DNA of 64,000 nucleotides, taken from assembly GCA_015179125.1 (NCBI GenBank), contig WHVA01000489.1, positions 19,118-83,117 on the forward strand, written 5' to 3'. The DNA is from Gautieria morchelliformis. Taxonomy: Eukaryota; Basidiomycota; Agaricomycetes; Gomphales; Gomphaceae. A program made the position numbers and the translations under genes. Under the pieces are notes generated by a model. That model worked only from the letters and a program-made list of their open reading frames with translations. It was not told the origin of the DNA and searched no databases. Position 1 is the first letter of the stretch. Each line of letters opens with the position of its first letter. Of the stretch, positions 1 to 11,073 are shown one piece after another.

Positions 1-1646
1 GGCGGCGGCACTGAATGCCACGCCGGTGATGTTGCGTTGAACATAATGTTCAATGTGCGCCACTCGCTCGCGAGTGACTCCCGCATAGCGGGCCAACCAT
101 GTCGCGATCTCCGCGAGTGGGATGTCGGGGCCGGCTCGGCCCTCCATAGGGAATGGGCCCGTGATTGAGAGCCGCAGGGTGGTGCTCTGAGGCGTCAGCA
201 CTTCCCTGGCGTCGACGAGGCTCGACCATTGGTCTGTCGAGCCGAAGAGGTCGAGTAGCCTCGCCCTGAGAGGTGATGCGACCCTTTTGACCCGGGGCGC
301 AAGGGCCTTCAACCACATCCAGACGTCCATGTCGTCTAGGTTGAAGGTGCCATCCGCGTTGTCACGGATGGCGGATGGGATCCCTTCAGGGTTGTGTATC
401 CAACCCTTCAGAATGGCCGCGATGTCGTGCGGGGTACCGCCCGCTATCACGAGACAATCCCTTTTGGGATTGCAAGTGCGTTGTTTGCGCTCGATGTGTT
501 TGAATACGCCGATCATCTCGCGCATACGCGCGAGCTGCAGCGTTTCTTTTGCCCGCGCTATGAGTTCGACGAAGCGTGGGTCGTCGAGCGGGCAGACGTC
601 GTACCATTGAGTACGACGCTGTGGGGCCTTTCCTACTGGCCGTGGTAGGAGGCCTGTTTCGGAGATCGGTGGATCTCCGAGTGGGATGAGCGTCCCCTCC
701 CCCGGGTAGGAAGGGTGAACTGTCCCCGCCGGTGGAGGCAGGGCCATGCCAGGCCCGATGTACTGGGCCTCAATCTGTGCTACCCACCGCTGAAGGGCGG
801 GGTCGTTGACAGTGTGCGACGATGACGCCTCTAGGTAAGCGCTAATTGCGCTTTCCTTTGCAATGGCTAGCCCATTGACGGTGTGGGGGGAGCCGCGCAA
901 TTTCTTGCGCTTTTTCTTTGGCTGCTCTGCCAGCCTCTGTGCCCTTTCCGGGTCGTACGTCTTCCAGACGGACGAGTCTGACTCCCATCCAACTGGGACG
1001 CCATAAGCAGAGTCGGAAGGCGCGCTATGCCCTTCCGTCGTTGTCGTTGTCGGGGTCGGCACCGACAATCAGGACACTAGTCCCAATGTTGCGCACCCCG
1101 GCAGAGGTACCGTCGAGCGAAGTGATGATGGCCCGGCCACTGGTTCCGTGGCCGGGTCATGTCGCGGCCTTTTTGAGGCAGCGTGGACCAGGGTAACCTG
1201 GAGCTGGGCTGTGCTCAGCTGTTGCTCCAGTTCCTTGATCCTGGCGTGCTCGGTTGCGAGCGCGTTGTCGCGGTCTTCGACCGCATGTTCCAGCTCGTTG
1301 ACCTCTTTTTTAAGGTCGTGGATGTCCCGGAGGGGCTCTTCTCGGCGTCACGCACAATGCCCCTTGGGAGCCATCCCCAGGCTGCATCGACGGCGTCGCT
1401 GATGTCTTCGTCCCGCAATTTGACCTTGCGGGTGCCGGTTGCGGCCCTGAGGTGCGCGGCGTAGTCCGTGCATGTTGCGCAATCATCCGGGTGGATGATG
1501 GCGAGGGCGTCCTCCCATCCCACGATCATCCAGTGCTCCTGGTCTATTGGAGCACGGAGAATGTCTGCGGCCCCTTGTCTCGGGGCCGTTGTTCACGTTG
1601 TGGACGTTGACGGGTCAACGTCCATCCCATCTTTGGGGGGCATCAT
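1..1646 (-). pseudogene. Third ORF (ORF3) of Gypsy-A, broken, continues beyond the window
   Basis: The reading starts at a double Met (MMPPKDGMDVDPS) at 1646 and runs left on the minus strand, downstream of the integrase and before the 3' LTR. It matches ORF3 of Gypsy-B and Gypsy-C. Recognisable parts are an N-terminal segment containing IVGWEDALAIIHPDD, a Glu/Lys-rich stretch that looks like a coiled coil, a Pro-rich middle and a segment containing DDLDGSG-like acidic residues further on. The frame breaks several times, so no full protein is encoded. I do not recognise the family, and ordinary Ty3/Gypsy elements do not carry this ORF. Confidence 0.6.
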
Positions 1647-1766
1647 CTTCGTGGGTAGATGATGGTGGTTGCTTCCAAGAAGCGATGGGCCCTCAGAAAG
1701 ATCCAAGGCGAAAATTTAACCACGCCGTGGCCGGCGCGTCACATGGTCTGCACGTGACAGACGCGT

Positions 1767-4093
1767 CTAGCGGCGTCCGGGGAGGTCGCATGGCTTGCCC
1801 ACCCCCCGAAGCTCTAGATAGCTATCTAGGGCTTCAAGGTCCTTGCAGGACGACATGGGTTCCCATGTCACGTCGCCTAGGGTCCAACGGCCCTGGAACT
1901 CCAGGTCCGTCGAGTTTATCCATCGATGTGCGATAATCTCATCGACGAGCCACTCCTCGTTGTCATTTGCTCCGAAGTCATAAAATGACTTGGCCTCACG
2001 ACGAGGGAACAATTCGTCGTTGTTAGCCTCGTATCGCCGTACGAGGCTGGAATGGAAGACCGGTGAAATGCGACGGCTTTTCAGTTCGTTGGGAAGATCG
2101 AGGGTCACCGTCGAGGCGTTGTTGTGAGCCTCAACGACGCGGTACGGTCCGATGTACTGCGGGACTAGCTTTCTGGCTCTTCCTTTCGGGAGAGTTAGGT
2201 TTTGTGTTGAAAGGTAGACGCGGTCGTTGGCCGCGTACCTGTCGCTCGCCATATGTTTCTTATTTGCGTGAAACGTTTGCGTCACTCGATGCTCTATGAT
2301 TGCATCTTGTGCCGCCATCAGGTTCCATTTTGCCTGATGTGCGAACCGGGCCACCCCCGTGAACGGGGTGTCCACGACTATGGGGAGATCTATCCGTGGC
2401 ATATAGCCGTGGTTCAGCTCGAAATGTGCGAACCCTGTGGTCGCGCTGACGTTGCTGTTGAGGGCGACCTCAACCATTGGGCATTTCAATGCCCAATCCT
2501 TCTGATCGTCTCTGACGACCGCGCGCAATATCTGGCCAATCGAGCGGCTTTCCCGTTCGGTTGCTCCATCCGTTTGTGGATGGAAGGCAGTTGACATGAG
2601 GAGCTTAGTCCCCATGAGTCGCTGGAGTTCATGCCAGAAGAATGACGTGAACTTTGAGTCTCTGTCCGAGACGATGGAGTCGGGAACTCCGTGTAGTCAG
2701 ATGACCTCCTTCAGAAACAGCCAGGCTACTCCCTTGGCTGACATGCTCGTCGTGGTTGGTACGAGGTGTACAAGCGACGTTAGTCGGTCGATGACTACCA
2801 TCAGGTAGTCACAGTCTTTGGATTTGGGCAGGGGCCCCATGAAGTCGATGCCAATCGACTGCCACGGCCTATCTGGAATGGGTAGGCTGTGTAGTAGGCC
2901 TTTGGGCCGTTGTGGTCCGGTTTTGGTCATCTGAGACCTCACGCACGATGTGCAGAACGCTTCTATGTCTGGGCTCATGCCCGGCCACCAATATGCTCTT
3001 CGAACGTAGTTCGAAGTCTTCAGATGGCCGTAGTGGCCGACTATCTGATGTGCCCGATCGATGATAATTTCGATCAGCTTCCTTCCCCCCTGAAGAACAG
3101 AGCGGGGGATGGCAATGACGTCTCTGTTGAGCAGATTCTTAGTCCAGATCAGCCTGTCCCGGATCCCAAATCTCGGGTGCGCGTCCGGGTGCCCCATGAT
3201 CTTTGTGAACATGGTGTCCCTGTGGTACGCGTCTCGTAGGACCTTAGACAGGTCTACGCCTTGTTCGACGATCCGGCGCAGGGGCGCGCCGTCATTTCCT
3301 GCGGCGATGGCTCTGATGTCATTGTCATCGTCACGTGACGCGGCAACGTTCACGGGCTCTGGTGAGCCCTCGTTTAATGCGGCGGCTTCCGTTACTCTCG
3401 CCTCTGTCTTCTCAGCGAGGCGTTTAGAGCGTCTTGTCGCCGCTGTGTGCAACTCGACATACCGGTCGGTGGGCAATAACTCACCGTCCGGGTCCAAACG
3501 TGCATCCGCGTTCACGAAGACATGGTCCGGGTGATTGTCATCACTCCTGTCGCTCTCGTAGTAGCGTGACAGGCAGTCCGCTACCTTGTTCTCTATACCG
3601 TCAACATGAACCGTGTTGAAATTGAACCGGGAGAGAAACTCCCACCATCTGACCTGTCGGTCAGATAGGCTCTTCTGGGTCTCGAAGTACTCGAGCCCTT
3701 TGTGGTCTGTGACGAGGGTGAACCTTCGCCCCACCAGTTTGTCCTCCCATTTCATGAGAGCCTCGAGAACCGTGATCGTCTCGTGCTCGTGAGTCCGGTA
3801 GTGTGAGCAACGCTGAACTTCTTTGACAAGAAGCCAGCTGGTCGACAAGTTTTCCAATCAGGACCTTGGCCGTAGACCGCACCGACACCGACTTTTGATC
3901 CATCGGTGATCACCCAGATTGGCTCTGGGCACCTTGTGTCTACTGGACGCAGGATCGGGGCCTTACAGGCCAACGCCTTAATGCTTTGCCAGCATTTGTT
4001 GAGCAGTGGTGTCCATTCGAATGGACGGTTATTACGCGCACAGCCCGATAGCGGGGTGGTATAAGCACTAACATCCGGCATGTAGTGTGCCAG
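1767..4093 (-). pseudogene. Gypsy-A pol, 3' half: RNase H, integrase and chromodomain-like tail
   Basis: From 4081 leftward come the RT-RNase H linker (MPDVSAYTTPLSGC), the RNase H region (VTDHKGLEYFETQKSLSDRQ), the integrase H2C2 zinc finger (HQIVGHYGH then CTSC), and the catalytic core with GIDFMGPLP, a VSDRDSKF-type second Asp and TDGATERE for the Glu. The C-terminal part ends in WLVDEIIAHRWINS and WTLGDVTWEP, which resembles a chromodomain. A frameshift lies near 3800. A TGA at about 2699 replaces the CGA found at the same place in Gypsy-B. This part would have carried out RNA removal and DNA integration in the nucleus; it is now inactive. Confidence 0.85.
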
Positions 4094-4776
4094 TGTTACG
4101 ACCGTTCATTTCCGACTTCCGACCCTCAGTTCCGCCACTCCTTCCGCCCCTCCAATAGTTCCGCACAACGTTCCGCCCCCCCCGACATTTCCGACATTCC
4201 GCCCCTTGTACATTTCCCTTGTTCTTTCGACTCTATTACTCGGACCCACCGGACCCACCTCGCCATCCATCAAAACCATATATCCGGTCACCCTTGTAGT
4301 TCGTTGTCAGATATGTTTTCCCGACCCCTTGTTCTTTGCCATTGTTCTACCTTACCCTGAACCCCCCTTGTAGTCCCATTGTTCCCAATTAGTTAGTTCC
4401 CACACATTGTACTCGACTTCCGCTTCCTCCGGAATTTGCTTAGTACAACACCATTACTTGTTGCTCTGCGCTTTGTATAAAAACCCCCTCATGTATGTCT
4501 GTTATTCTGCAATCAGATAATCACCTTCGATACTTGATTTCCTTCGCTCCATCTCCTGTTCTTAGCACAGCGAGTCTAGCAAGATCTCAGTCTCTCCGTC
4601 TTCCGCTTTCCGCCTCAGTTCCGCCTCAAGTTCCGACCAAACCTTTGGCTCAGTACTTTCCAACTTCCGACTCATTTCCGAAATACCTAGGACGATAGTT
4701 CATTGGGGGCGCAACCTATAAGTTGAAGCCGCTGTCCTTTCCAGTTCCGACTTAGTGGAAATCTCGATACGTAACA
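4094..4776. mobile_element. 683-bp solo LTR inside Gypsy-A pol, TSD GCCAG
   Basis: The insert begins TGTTACG and ends CGTAACA, so its ends are inverted repeats with TG...CA termini. It is flanked by GCCAG at 4089-4093 and 4777-4781. Removing it and one GCCAG restores the reading found at 8630-8650 of Gypsy-B. It holds a TATA-like TATAAAAA at 4476-4483 and many TTCCG(A/C)C words. It encodes no protein. It is a solo LTR of a family not otherwise represented here. Confidence 0.93.
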
Positions 4777-4781
4777 GCCAG

Positions 4782-5639
4782 ATACTGTACCAGCCCGAGG
4801 AAATGCTGGACGTCGTTGAATGTCCGTGGCCTGAGCCACTCGCAGATGTGTAGCATCTTGTCCTCGTCGGCATGTACCCCTCGGCCATCAATCATATGGC
4901 CGAGGCACTCCATTCGGATGGAGTAGAGGTCCACCTTTTTCTTGCTCAGAAAGAGGTGGTTCTTCCTCAGTCTGTCAAAGACAATGTAGAGGTGCTCTTC
5001 ATGCTCTTGTATTGAGAGCAAGAATATGAAGATGTCGTCCATGTATACATGCATGAAGCGACCTATGCAGTCGCGGAAAATGGCTGTCATCAGCCGTTGG
5101 AATGTCGATGGGGCGTTACAGTCCCCCATCTGTATCACCTGGCTCCGGAAGGTGCCGAGGATTGTGGCAAAGGCTGTCTTTGCTACGTGATCCGGATGAA
5201 TCTGGATCTGCTCGTATGCTTCTGACATATCGAGTTTTGTTCGATATTGGCAGTGAGCTATGTCGCTGCGTATGATATCTTGATCCGGGAAGGGCGTGAC
5301 GTCCTTCACCGTGTTCTCATTCTGCTGGCGCAGATCGAAGACGGTTCTCAACGTACCGTTCTTCTTCGGCACACACAGCATGGGCACTGCCTGCTGCGCT
5401 ACTGCCGGAATCCACCACTTTGCAGTGGTGTATCGTTCTATCTTTGCCGACAGTTCCTCTTGGAAGTGTTCGGGGCATTTCGGTAGTCGATACCGCATGT
5501 GCTTGTTGGGATCGATGAGGTTGATCTCATGGTTGATCTCCCGCAGTGGCGGGAGTTCTAATGGAATTCCACTGACTAAGTCAGTGATTCTTTCCATCCA
5601 TTCCTCGCGGAGGCGAGGAAGGTCATCATCCGTGAGCAT
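4782..5639 (-). pseudogene. Gypsy-A pol, 5' half: reverse transcriptase
   Basis: An open stretch from Met at 5639 holds the RT palm and fingers. Motifs include MLCVPKKNGTLRTVFDLRQQN, TKLDMSEAYEQI, FATILGTFRSQVIQMG, APSTFQRLM and the catalytic YMDD at about residues 198-201. Product-strand motifs HLFLSKKKVDLY and MECLGHMIDGRGVHAD follow. RT copies element RNA into cDNA in cytoplasmic particles. The frame is intact until the solo LTR at 4776, beyond which pol continues at 4093. The RT half alone looks undamaged. Confidence 0.88.
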
Positions 5640-5730
5640 GATGGTAGTGGTTGGTTAGGTGAGAGTGTCTCTCCCTACGGCTGTAGGGTGAGTTTGAGGA
5701 CGAGTCGTCCGGTGACGCGTCCTCCTGGCT

Positions 5731-7551
5731 TCAATGAGCCAGGTTTGGCTTCAGCGCCTGGGTGATCATGCCCACCCGTGGCCCTTTGTCCTCATTCTTC
5801 GATTGGTCGTCGTCGAATGAGACCTTGCCCGTGGGGATCACTTCGTTTCCCTTGTGAATCGTCCCTGGGCTCGAGAAGTCCAGGGTTATGCCGAATCTCC
5901 TTAGGAACGGTGTCCCTAAGATCGCGTCGTAATATTCGACGTTTGCTACGTCGAAATATTCGTCGTATGTCCCACGACCAAACTTGATGGTCGTGTTCGT
6001 TCCATAGTTGATCGTGGAACGGCTGCCTATGCAGGCTAGCTGCAGCGTGATTGGTTGCCCCAGGGACAACGTCTTCATTCCTGTAGCTCGTGTGAATTCG
6101 GGGGACAGCAGTACCCCTTTGCTGCCGCTATCTAGCAGGCAGTGGGCTTTTACGCCATTTATTTCCCAGTACCCCGATAGGGTACGGTTCTCACTGCGCG
6201 GACGCATTGGCCACGTCCTGTGTTTGCTTTGGTGGTGATACACCGGCTCGGCCGCCTTGTCTGGCGTGACCGATGTGCGTGCCGCCATAACCTTCGTGGT
6301 GGTTTCGTCTTCCAGTGCGAATCTGATTGCGCTGGACCTGTAGGTGGTGTCTTCCACCTCCTCGTCCCATTCATAGTATTGGGACGGCTCTGGGTCCCAT
6401 TCTTCAGTTGGCGCCTCTCCGTTGTCTGGAGTGTCGTTGGGTTCGGGATCACCCTCCCCCTCTTCGTCAATTTGTTGAAGAGAGTTTTGACCGAGATCCG
6501 TTTCTGGATCCTCGGCTTCATCATCGTGCCTCACGGCCGCTGTCCTCATACCGGACCTAAGCCGGGGGCACTCTGCCTTCTTGTGGCCAGGTTGGCCGCA
6601 TTCAAAGCATGTGCTGTTGCTTTGGCTGCCGCTGGGCCTATCGTTAGGCCGACCCGACATTTTTGTCGGTGGGGCAGGTCGTGGGGACGACCCTGACGCT
6701 TGAGGCTGTTTAGCTTCAGGCGGGCGTCCAGCTTGTGCTGGGCGTGAGGGCGGTAGCCGTAGTCCTGTTCCGCTTCTTGCGAACAGGCTGGGCCTGGTCA
6801 GGCCCGTTTGTGTCAACGGCTTCCTCCCTGCGAGCCGGGCAGCGCTTGCCATTGCTGCTGCGCTTTCTGCGCGGCGCATCCCCATGTTGTATCGGGATGC
6901 CTCCTCGATCATCCGGGCCGTCTCGAAGAGTTGCTCTATTGAGCTGCTCTCGGCATTATAGCCCTTTTTGAGGACCTCGTTGCGCAGCGCCGATACGAAC
7001 CATCTCCGGAACGTGTACTCGTCTGGCGGCTGTATCATATGTGCCGCGTATTTCGTGAGCTCGTTCAGCATCTCCTGAACGGTTTTCATGCCTTGCATGA
7101 CCGCGTCGAATTTATTCAATGCGTGATGGTACGTCAGTGTGTGCAGGAACCTTTTTTGAAGGCCTTGCATCACGGTTTCCAGCGTCCAGCTGCGGACCTG
7201 ATGATTGAAGCGTTCAACGTTTCGAAGGAACCATTCCTGGGCTTCGCCGGTGAGGCGAGTGCCCACGTAGCCGACCTGCGTGTCAATGCTGGTTGGCCCT
7301 AGGAGGCAATTCATTTTTAGCCATCGTAGGATGGCTGCCACGAAGATTTCAAACTCTTCGAGGTCTGATCCCCTGGCATATGGTTCGGGGTGGGCCAATT
7401 TTACGCCGGCTTTCGCTAGCACAGACTTCTCCGGGTCTGTGTCTGCAGCATCTGCTAACGCCACGCGGATCATCCATGTGAGCCCGTCGTACAGCTCCAT
7501 TGGTATGACGTCGGCCTGGTCAGGGATTCCCTGGCCTTCCGTTGGGGCCAT
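5731..7551 (-). pseudogene. Gypsy-A gag-protease, N-terminally truncated
   Basis: 606 codons are open on the minus strand, but the first Met is internal. The Gypsy-C copy has about 435 further residues upstream, lost here at the S1 LTR junction (7596). It contains a retrotransposon Gag capsid-like domain (FEIFVAAILRWLKMN to EQLFETARMIEEA), a CCHC zinc knuckle CFECGQPGHKKAEC at about residues 315-328, an acidic linker, and a retropepsin-like protease with the LLDSGSKG active-site motif at about residue 472. Capsid packages RNA, and the protease matures the polyprotein. Gag and protease share one frame, separate from pol. About 90 bp lie between this ORF and the RT ORF. Confidence 0.85.
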
Positions 7552-7595
7552 GGATCGCCCGCGCGGTTGTGATGCCGTGCGGGGCAGGCTGTTAT

Positions 7596-8094
7596 TGTAG
7601 TAGACAGGAATTATAGGCAGTAGGTATGGACTTGTTGCTCAAAAGAATAGACTAGAAAACAATTCACTCTCTCAGTGAATTTAGTTGTCACTGTAAATAT
7701 ATTATACACTACCTAGAAAACAATTCACTACAGAGGATTTCTAGGTTAATAAATTGAAAGAATACTAGACTAATTGACTTGCCTCTCTCAGTGAATTTTA
7801 GTTGTCACTGAGAGAGGGGGAAATCTGTTTCACTGCGCATGTACTACTACCCGGCCCTTTAGCGCCCAAGAGCTCGCGCGTCGAAGTCGTTTCAGACTCC
7901 GCTGGGTGCAGCCGCTTGTGAAAGTAGGAATAACAAGATGAAATGGAGAGATAGGGAGTGAGTGGAAAATTTCGAAAATAACCAGAGAAATGGATGCATG
8001 ATACAAGAACAATATGAGAAGAAATTGAGAAACCACACAACAAATTGGATATATTATGCTTGATTTTGGTGCAGGAGCATAAATGCACCCAACA
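7596..8094 (+). mobile_element. S1 solo LTR copy 1, at the Gypsy-A/Gypsy-B junction, no TSD
   Basis: This 499-bp sequence starts TGTAGTAGACAGG and ends GCACCCAACA. It is nearly identical to copies at 26786-27279 and 32952-33448, both of which have exact 5-bp duplications. Here the flanks are GTTAT and GTGTG, which do not match. On the left is minus-strand gag and on the right plus-strand RT, so the flanks belong to two different Gypsy copies. An inverted repeat near 7781-7816 (CTCTCTCAGTGA...TCACTGAGAGAG) could form a hairpin. Confidence 0.88.
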
Positions 8095-9278
8095 GTGTGT
8101 GCCGAAGAAGAACGGTACATTGCGAACCATCTTTGATCTGCGCCGACATGGCTCGCTGTCGATATCGAACAAAACTCGATATGTCAGAAGCATACGAGCA
8201 GATCCGGATCCATCCAGATCACGTAGCAAAGACTGCCTTTGCCACGATCCTTGGCACCTTCAGGAGCCAGGTGATACAGATGGGGGACTGTAACGCCCCG
8301 TCAACATTCCAACGGCTGATGACAGCCATTTTCCGCGACTGCATAGGTCGCTTCGTGCATGTATAGATGGACGACATCTTCATATTCTCGCTCTCAATAC
8401 AAGAGCATGAAGAGCACCTCTATATCGTCTTTGACAGACTGAGGAAGAATCACCTTTTTCTGAGCAAGAAAAAGGTGGACCTCTATTCCATCCGAATGGA
8501 GTGTCTTGGCCATATTATTGATGGCCGAGGGGTACATGCCGACGAGGACAAGATGCAACGCATCCGCGAGTGGCGCAGGCCACGGACGTTCAATGATGTC
8601 CAGCGTTTCCTCAGGCTGGTACAGTATCTGGCACACTACATGCCGGATGTTAGCGCTTATACCACCCCGCTATCGGGCTGTGCACGTAATAACCGTCCAT
8701 TCGAATGGACGCCACTACTAGACAAATGCTGGCAAAGCATTAAGGCATTGGCCTGTAAGGCCCCGATCCTGCGTCCAGTAGACGCAAGGTGCCCAGAGCC
8801 AAGCTGGGTGATCACCGACAGATCAAAAGATGGCGTCGGTGCGGTCTATGGCCAAGGTCCTGACTGGAAAACTTGTCGACCTGCCGGCTTCTTGTCAAAG
8901 AAGTTCAGCCTTGCGCAGCAACACTACCGGACTCACGAGCACGAGACCATCGCGGTGCTCGAGGCTCTCATGAAAGGGGAGGACAAACTGCTGGGGCAAA
9001 GGTTCACCCTCGTCACAGACCATAAAGGACTCGAGTACTTCGAGACCCAGAAGAGCCTATCTGACCGCCAGGTCAGATGGTGGGAGTTTCTCTCCCGGTT
9101 CATGTTCAACACTGTTCACGTCGACGGTGTAGAGAACAAGGTAGCGGACTGCCTGTCGCGCTACTACGAGAGCGACAGGAGTGATGACAATCACCTGGAC
9201 CACGTCTTCGTGAACGCGGACGCGCGTTTAGACCCGGACGGTGAATTATTGCCCACCGATCGGTATATCAAGCTGTGA
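8095..9278 (+). pseudogene. Gypsy-B pol, 5' part: RT and RNase H, broken
   Basis: The RT starts mid-domain (VPKKNGTLRTIFDL, in another frame). It then lacks roughly 60 bp relative to Gypsy-A, so the segment with QQNENTVKDVTPFP is gone. The tyrosine codon of the catalytic YMDD is TAG (8364-8366). From 8367 the frame is open through MDDIFIFSLS, the RT thumb, the RNase H segment (VTDHKGLEYFETQKSLSDRQ) and the linker, ending at a TGA at 9276-9278 where Gypsy-A is open. An unbroken RT cannot be made. Confidence 0.88.
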
Positions 9279-9284
9279 ACAGCG

Positions 9285-10896
9285 GTGACAAGACACTCTA
9301 AATGCCTCGCTGAGAAGACAGAGGCGAGAATAATCGAATCCGCCGCGTTAAACGAGGGCTCACAGAGCCCGCGAACGTTGCCGCATCACGTGACGATGAC
9401 AATGACATCAGAGCCATCGCCGCAGGAAATGACGGCGCGCCCCTGCACCGGATCGTGGAGCAGGGCATAGACCTGTCTAAGGTCCTACGAGACGCGTACC
9501 ACAGTGACACCATGTTCACAAAGATCATGGGGCACCCGGACGCGCACCCGAGATTCAGGATCCAGGACGGGCTGATCTGGACTAAGAATCAGCTCAAAAG
9601 AGACGTCATTGCCGTCCCCCGCTCTGTTCTTCAGGGGGGAAGGAAGCTGATCGAAATTATCATCGATCGGGCACATCAGATAGTCGGCCACTACGGCCAT
9701 CTGAAGACTTCAAACTACGTTCGAAGAGCATATTGGTGGCCGGGCATGAGCCCAGACATAGAAGCGTTCGGCACATCGTGCGCGAGGTCTCAGATGATGA
9801 AAACTGGACCACAACGGCCCAAAGGCCTACTACACAGCCTACCCATTCCAGATAGGCCGTGGCAGTCGATTGGCATCGACTTCATGGGGCCCCTGCCCAA
9901 ATCCAACAACTGTGACTACATGATGGTAGTCATCGACCGACTAACGTCACTCGTACACCTCGTACCAACCACAACGAGCGTGTCAGCCAAGGGACTAGCC
10001 TGGCTGTTTCTGAAGGAGGTCATTCGACTCCACGGAGTTCCCGACTCCATCGTCTCAGACAGAGACTCTAAGTTCATGTCGATCTTCTGGCGTGAACTAC
10101 GGAGACTCATGGGGACTAAGCACCTCATGTCAACTGCCTTCCATCCCCAAACGGATGGAGCCACCGAGCGGGCAAACCGCTTGATCGGCCAGATATTGCG
10201 CGCGGCCTTCAGAGACGATCAGAAGGATTGGGCATTGAAATGCCCAATGGTTGAGGTCGCCCTCAACAGCAACGTCAGCGTGACCACAGGGTTCGCACCT
10301 TTCGAGCTGAACCATGGCTATATGCCGCGGATAGACCTCCCCATAGCTGTGGACACCCCGTTCAAAGGGGTAGCCCGGTTCGCACATCAGGAAAATGGAA
10401 TCTGATGGCGGCACACGATGCAATCATAGAGCATTGAGTGATGCAAATGTTTCATGCAAATACAAAATGTATGGCGAGCGACAGGTACGCGGCCAACGAC
10501 CGCGTCTACCTCTCGACACAAAACCTAACTCTCCCGAAAGGAAGAGCCAGAAAACTAGTCCCGCGGTACATCGGACCGTACCGCGTCGTCGAGGCTCACA
10601 ACGACGCCTCTACGGTGACCCTTGATCTTCCCGACGAGCTGAAAAGCCGTCGCATTTCACCGGTCTTCCATTCAAGCCTCGTACGGCGATACGAGGCTAA
10701 CAACGATGAATTGTTCCCTCGTCGTGAGGCCAAGTCATTTTATGACTTCGGAGCGAATGATGACAAGGAGTGGCTCGTCGATGAGATTATCGCACATCGA
10801 TGGATAAACTCGACGGACCTGGAGGTCCAGGTCCGTTGGACCCTAGGCGACGTGACATGGGAACCCATGTCGTCCTGCAAAACCTTGAAGCCCTAG
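9285..10896 (+). pseudogene. Gypsy-B pol, 3' part: integrase and chromodomain-like tail, broken
   Basis: Integrase is open from 9455 to 10405 with zinc-finger histidines HQIVGHYGH. The next cysteine is replaced: FGTSC here versus FCTSC in Gypsy-A. The core has GIDFMGPLP, VSDRDSKF and TDGATERAN. A frame break near 10400 separates the C-terminal part (10438-10896), which ends with WLVDEIIAHRWINS and WTLGDVTWEP, a chromodomain-like tail that in chromoviruses can steer integration to modified chromatin. The segment 9285-9455 is frameshifted. Confidence 0.86.
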
Positions 10897-11073
10897 ATAG
10901 CTATCTAGAGCTTAGGGGGTGAGCAAGCCACGCGACCTCCCCAGACGCCGCTAGACGCGTCTGTCATGTGCAGACCACGTGACACGCCGGCCACGGCGCG
11001 GTTAAATTTTCACCTCGGATCTTTCCGAGGGCGCACCGCTTCTTGGAAGCTAACCACCATCATCCTCACGAAG

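Larger units (their letters stand above)
1..7595 (-). mobile_element. Gypsy-A: Ty3/Gypsy element, minus strand, both ends incomplete
   Basis: Read on the minus strand this holds gag-protease, reverse transcriptase, RNase H, integrase with a chromodomain-like tail and an extra third ORF. That is the PR-RT-RH-IN order of Ty3/Gypsy chromovirus-type elements. The same family occurs as Gypsy-B (8095-13294) and Gypsy-C (55918-60460). The 3' LTR lies to the left of the window. The 5' end is cut inside gag at 7595, where an S1 LTR begins. Stops, frameshifts and a solo LTR at 4094-4776 show it is dead. Confidence 0.93.

Noticed and set aside
8097-8366. Separate small RT gene
   Set aside because: It is the Gypsy-B RT reading cut by the TAG at the YMDD tyrosine. 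The same sequence continues in frame after it.
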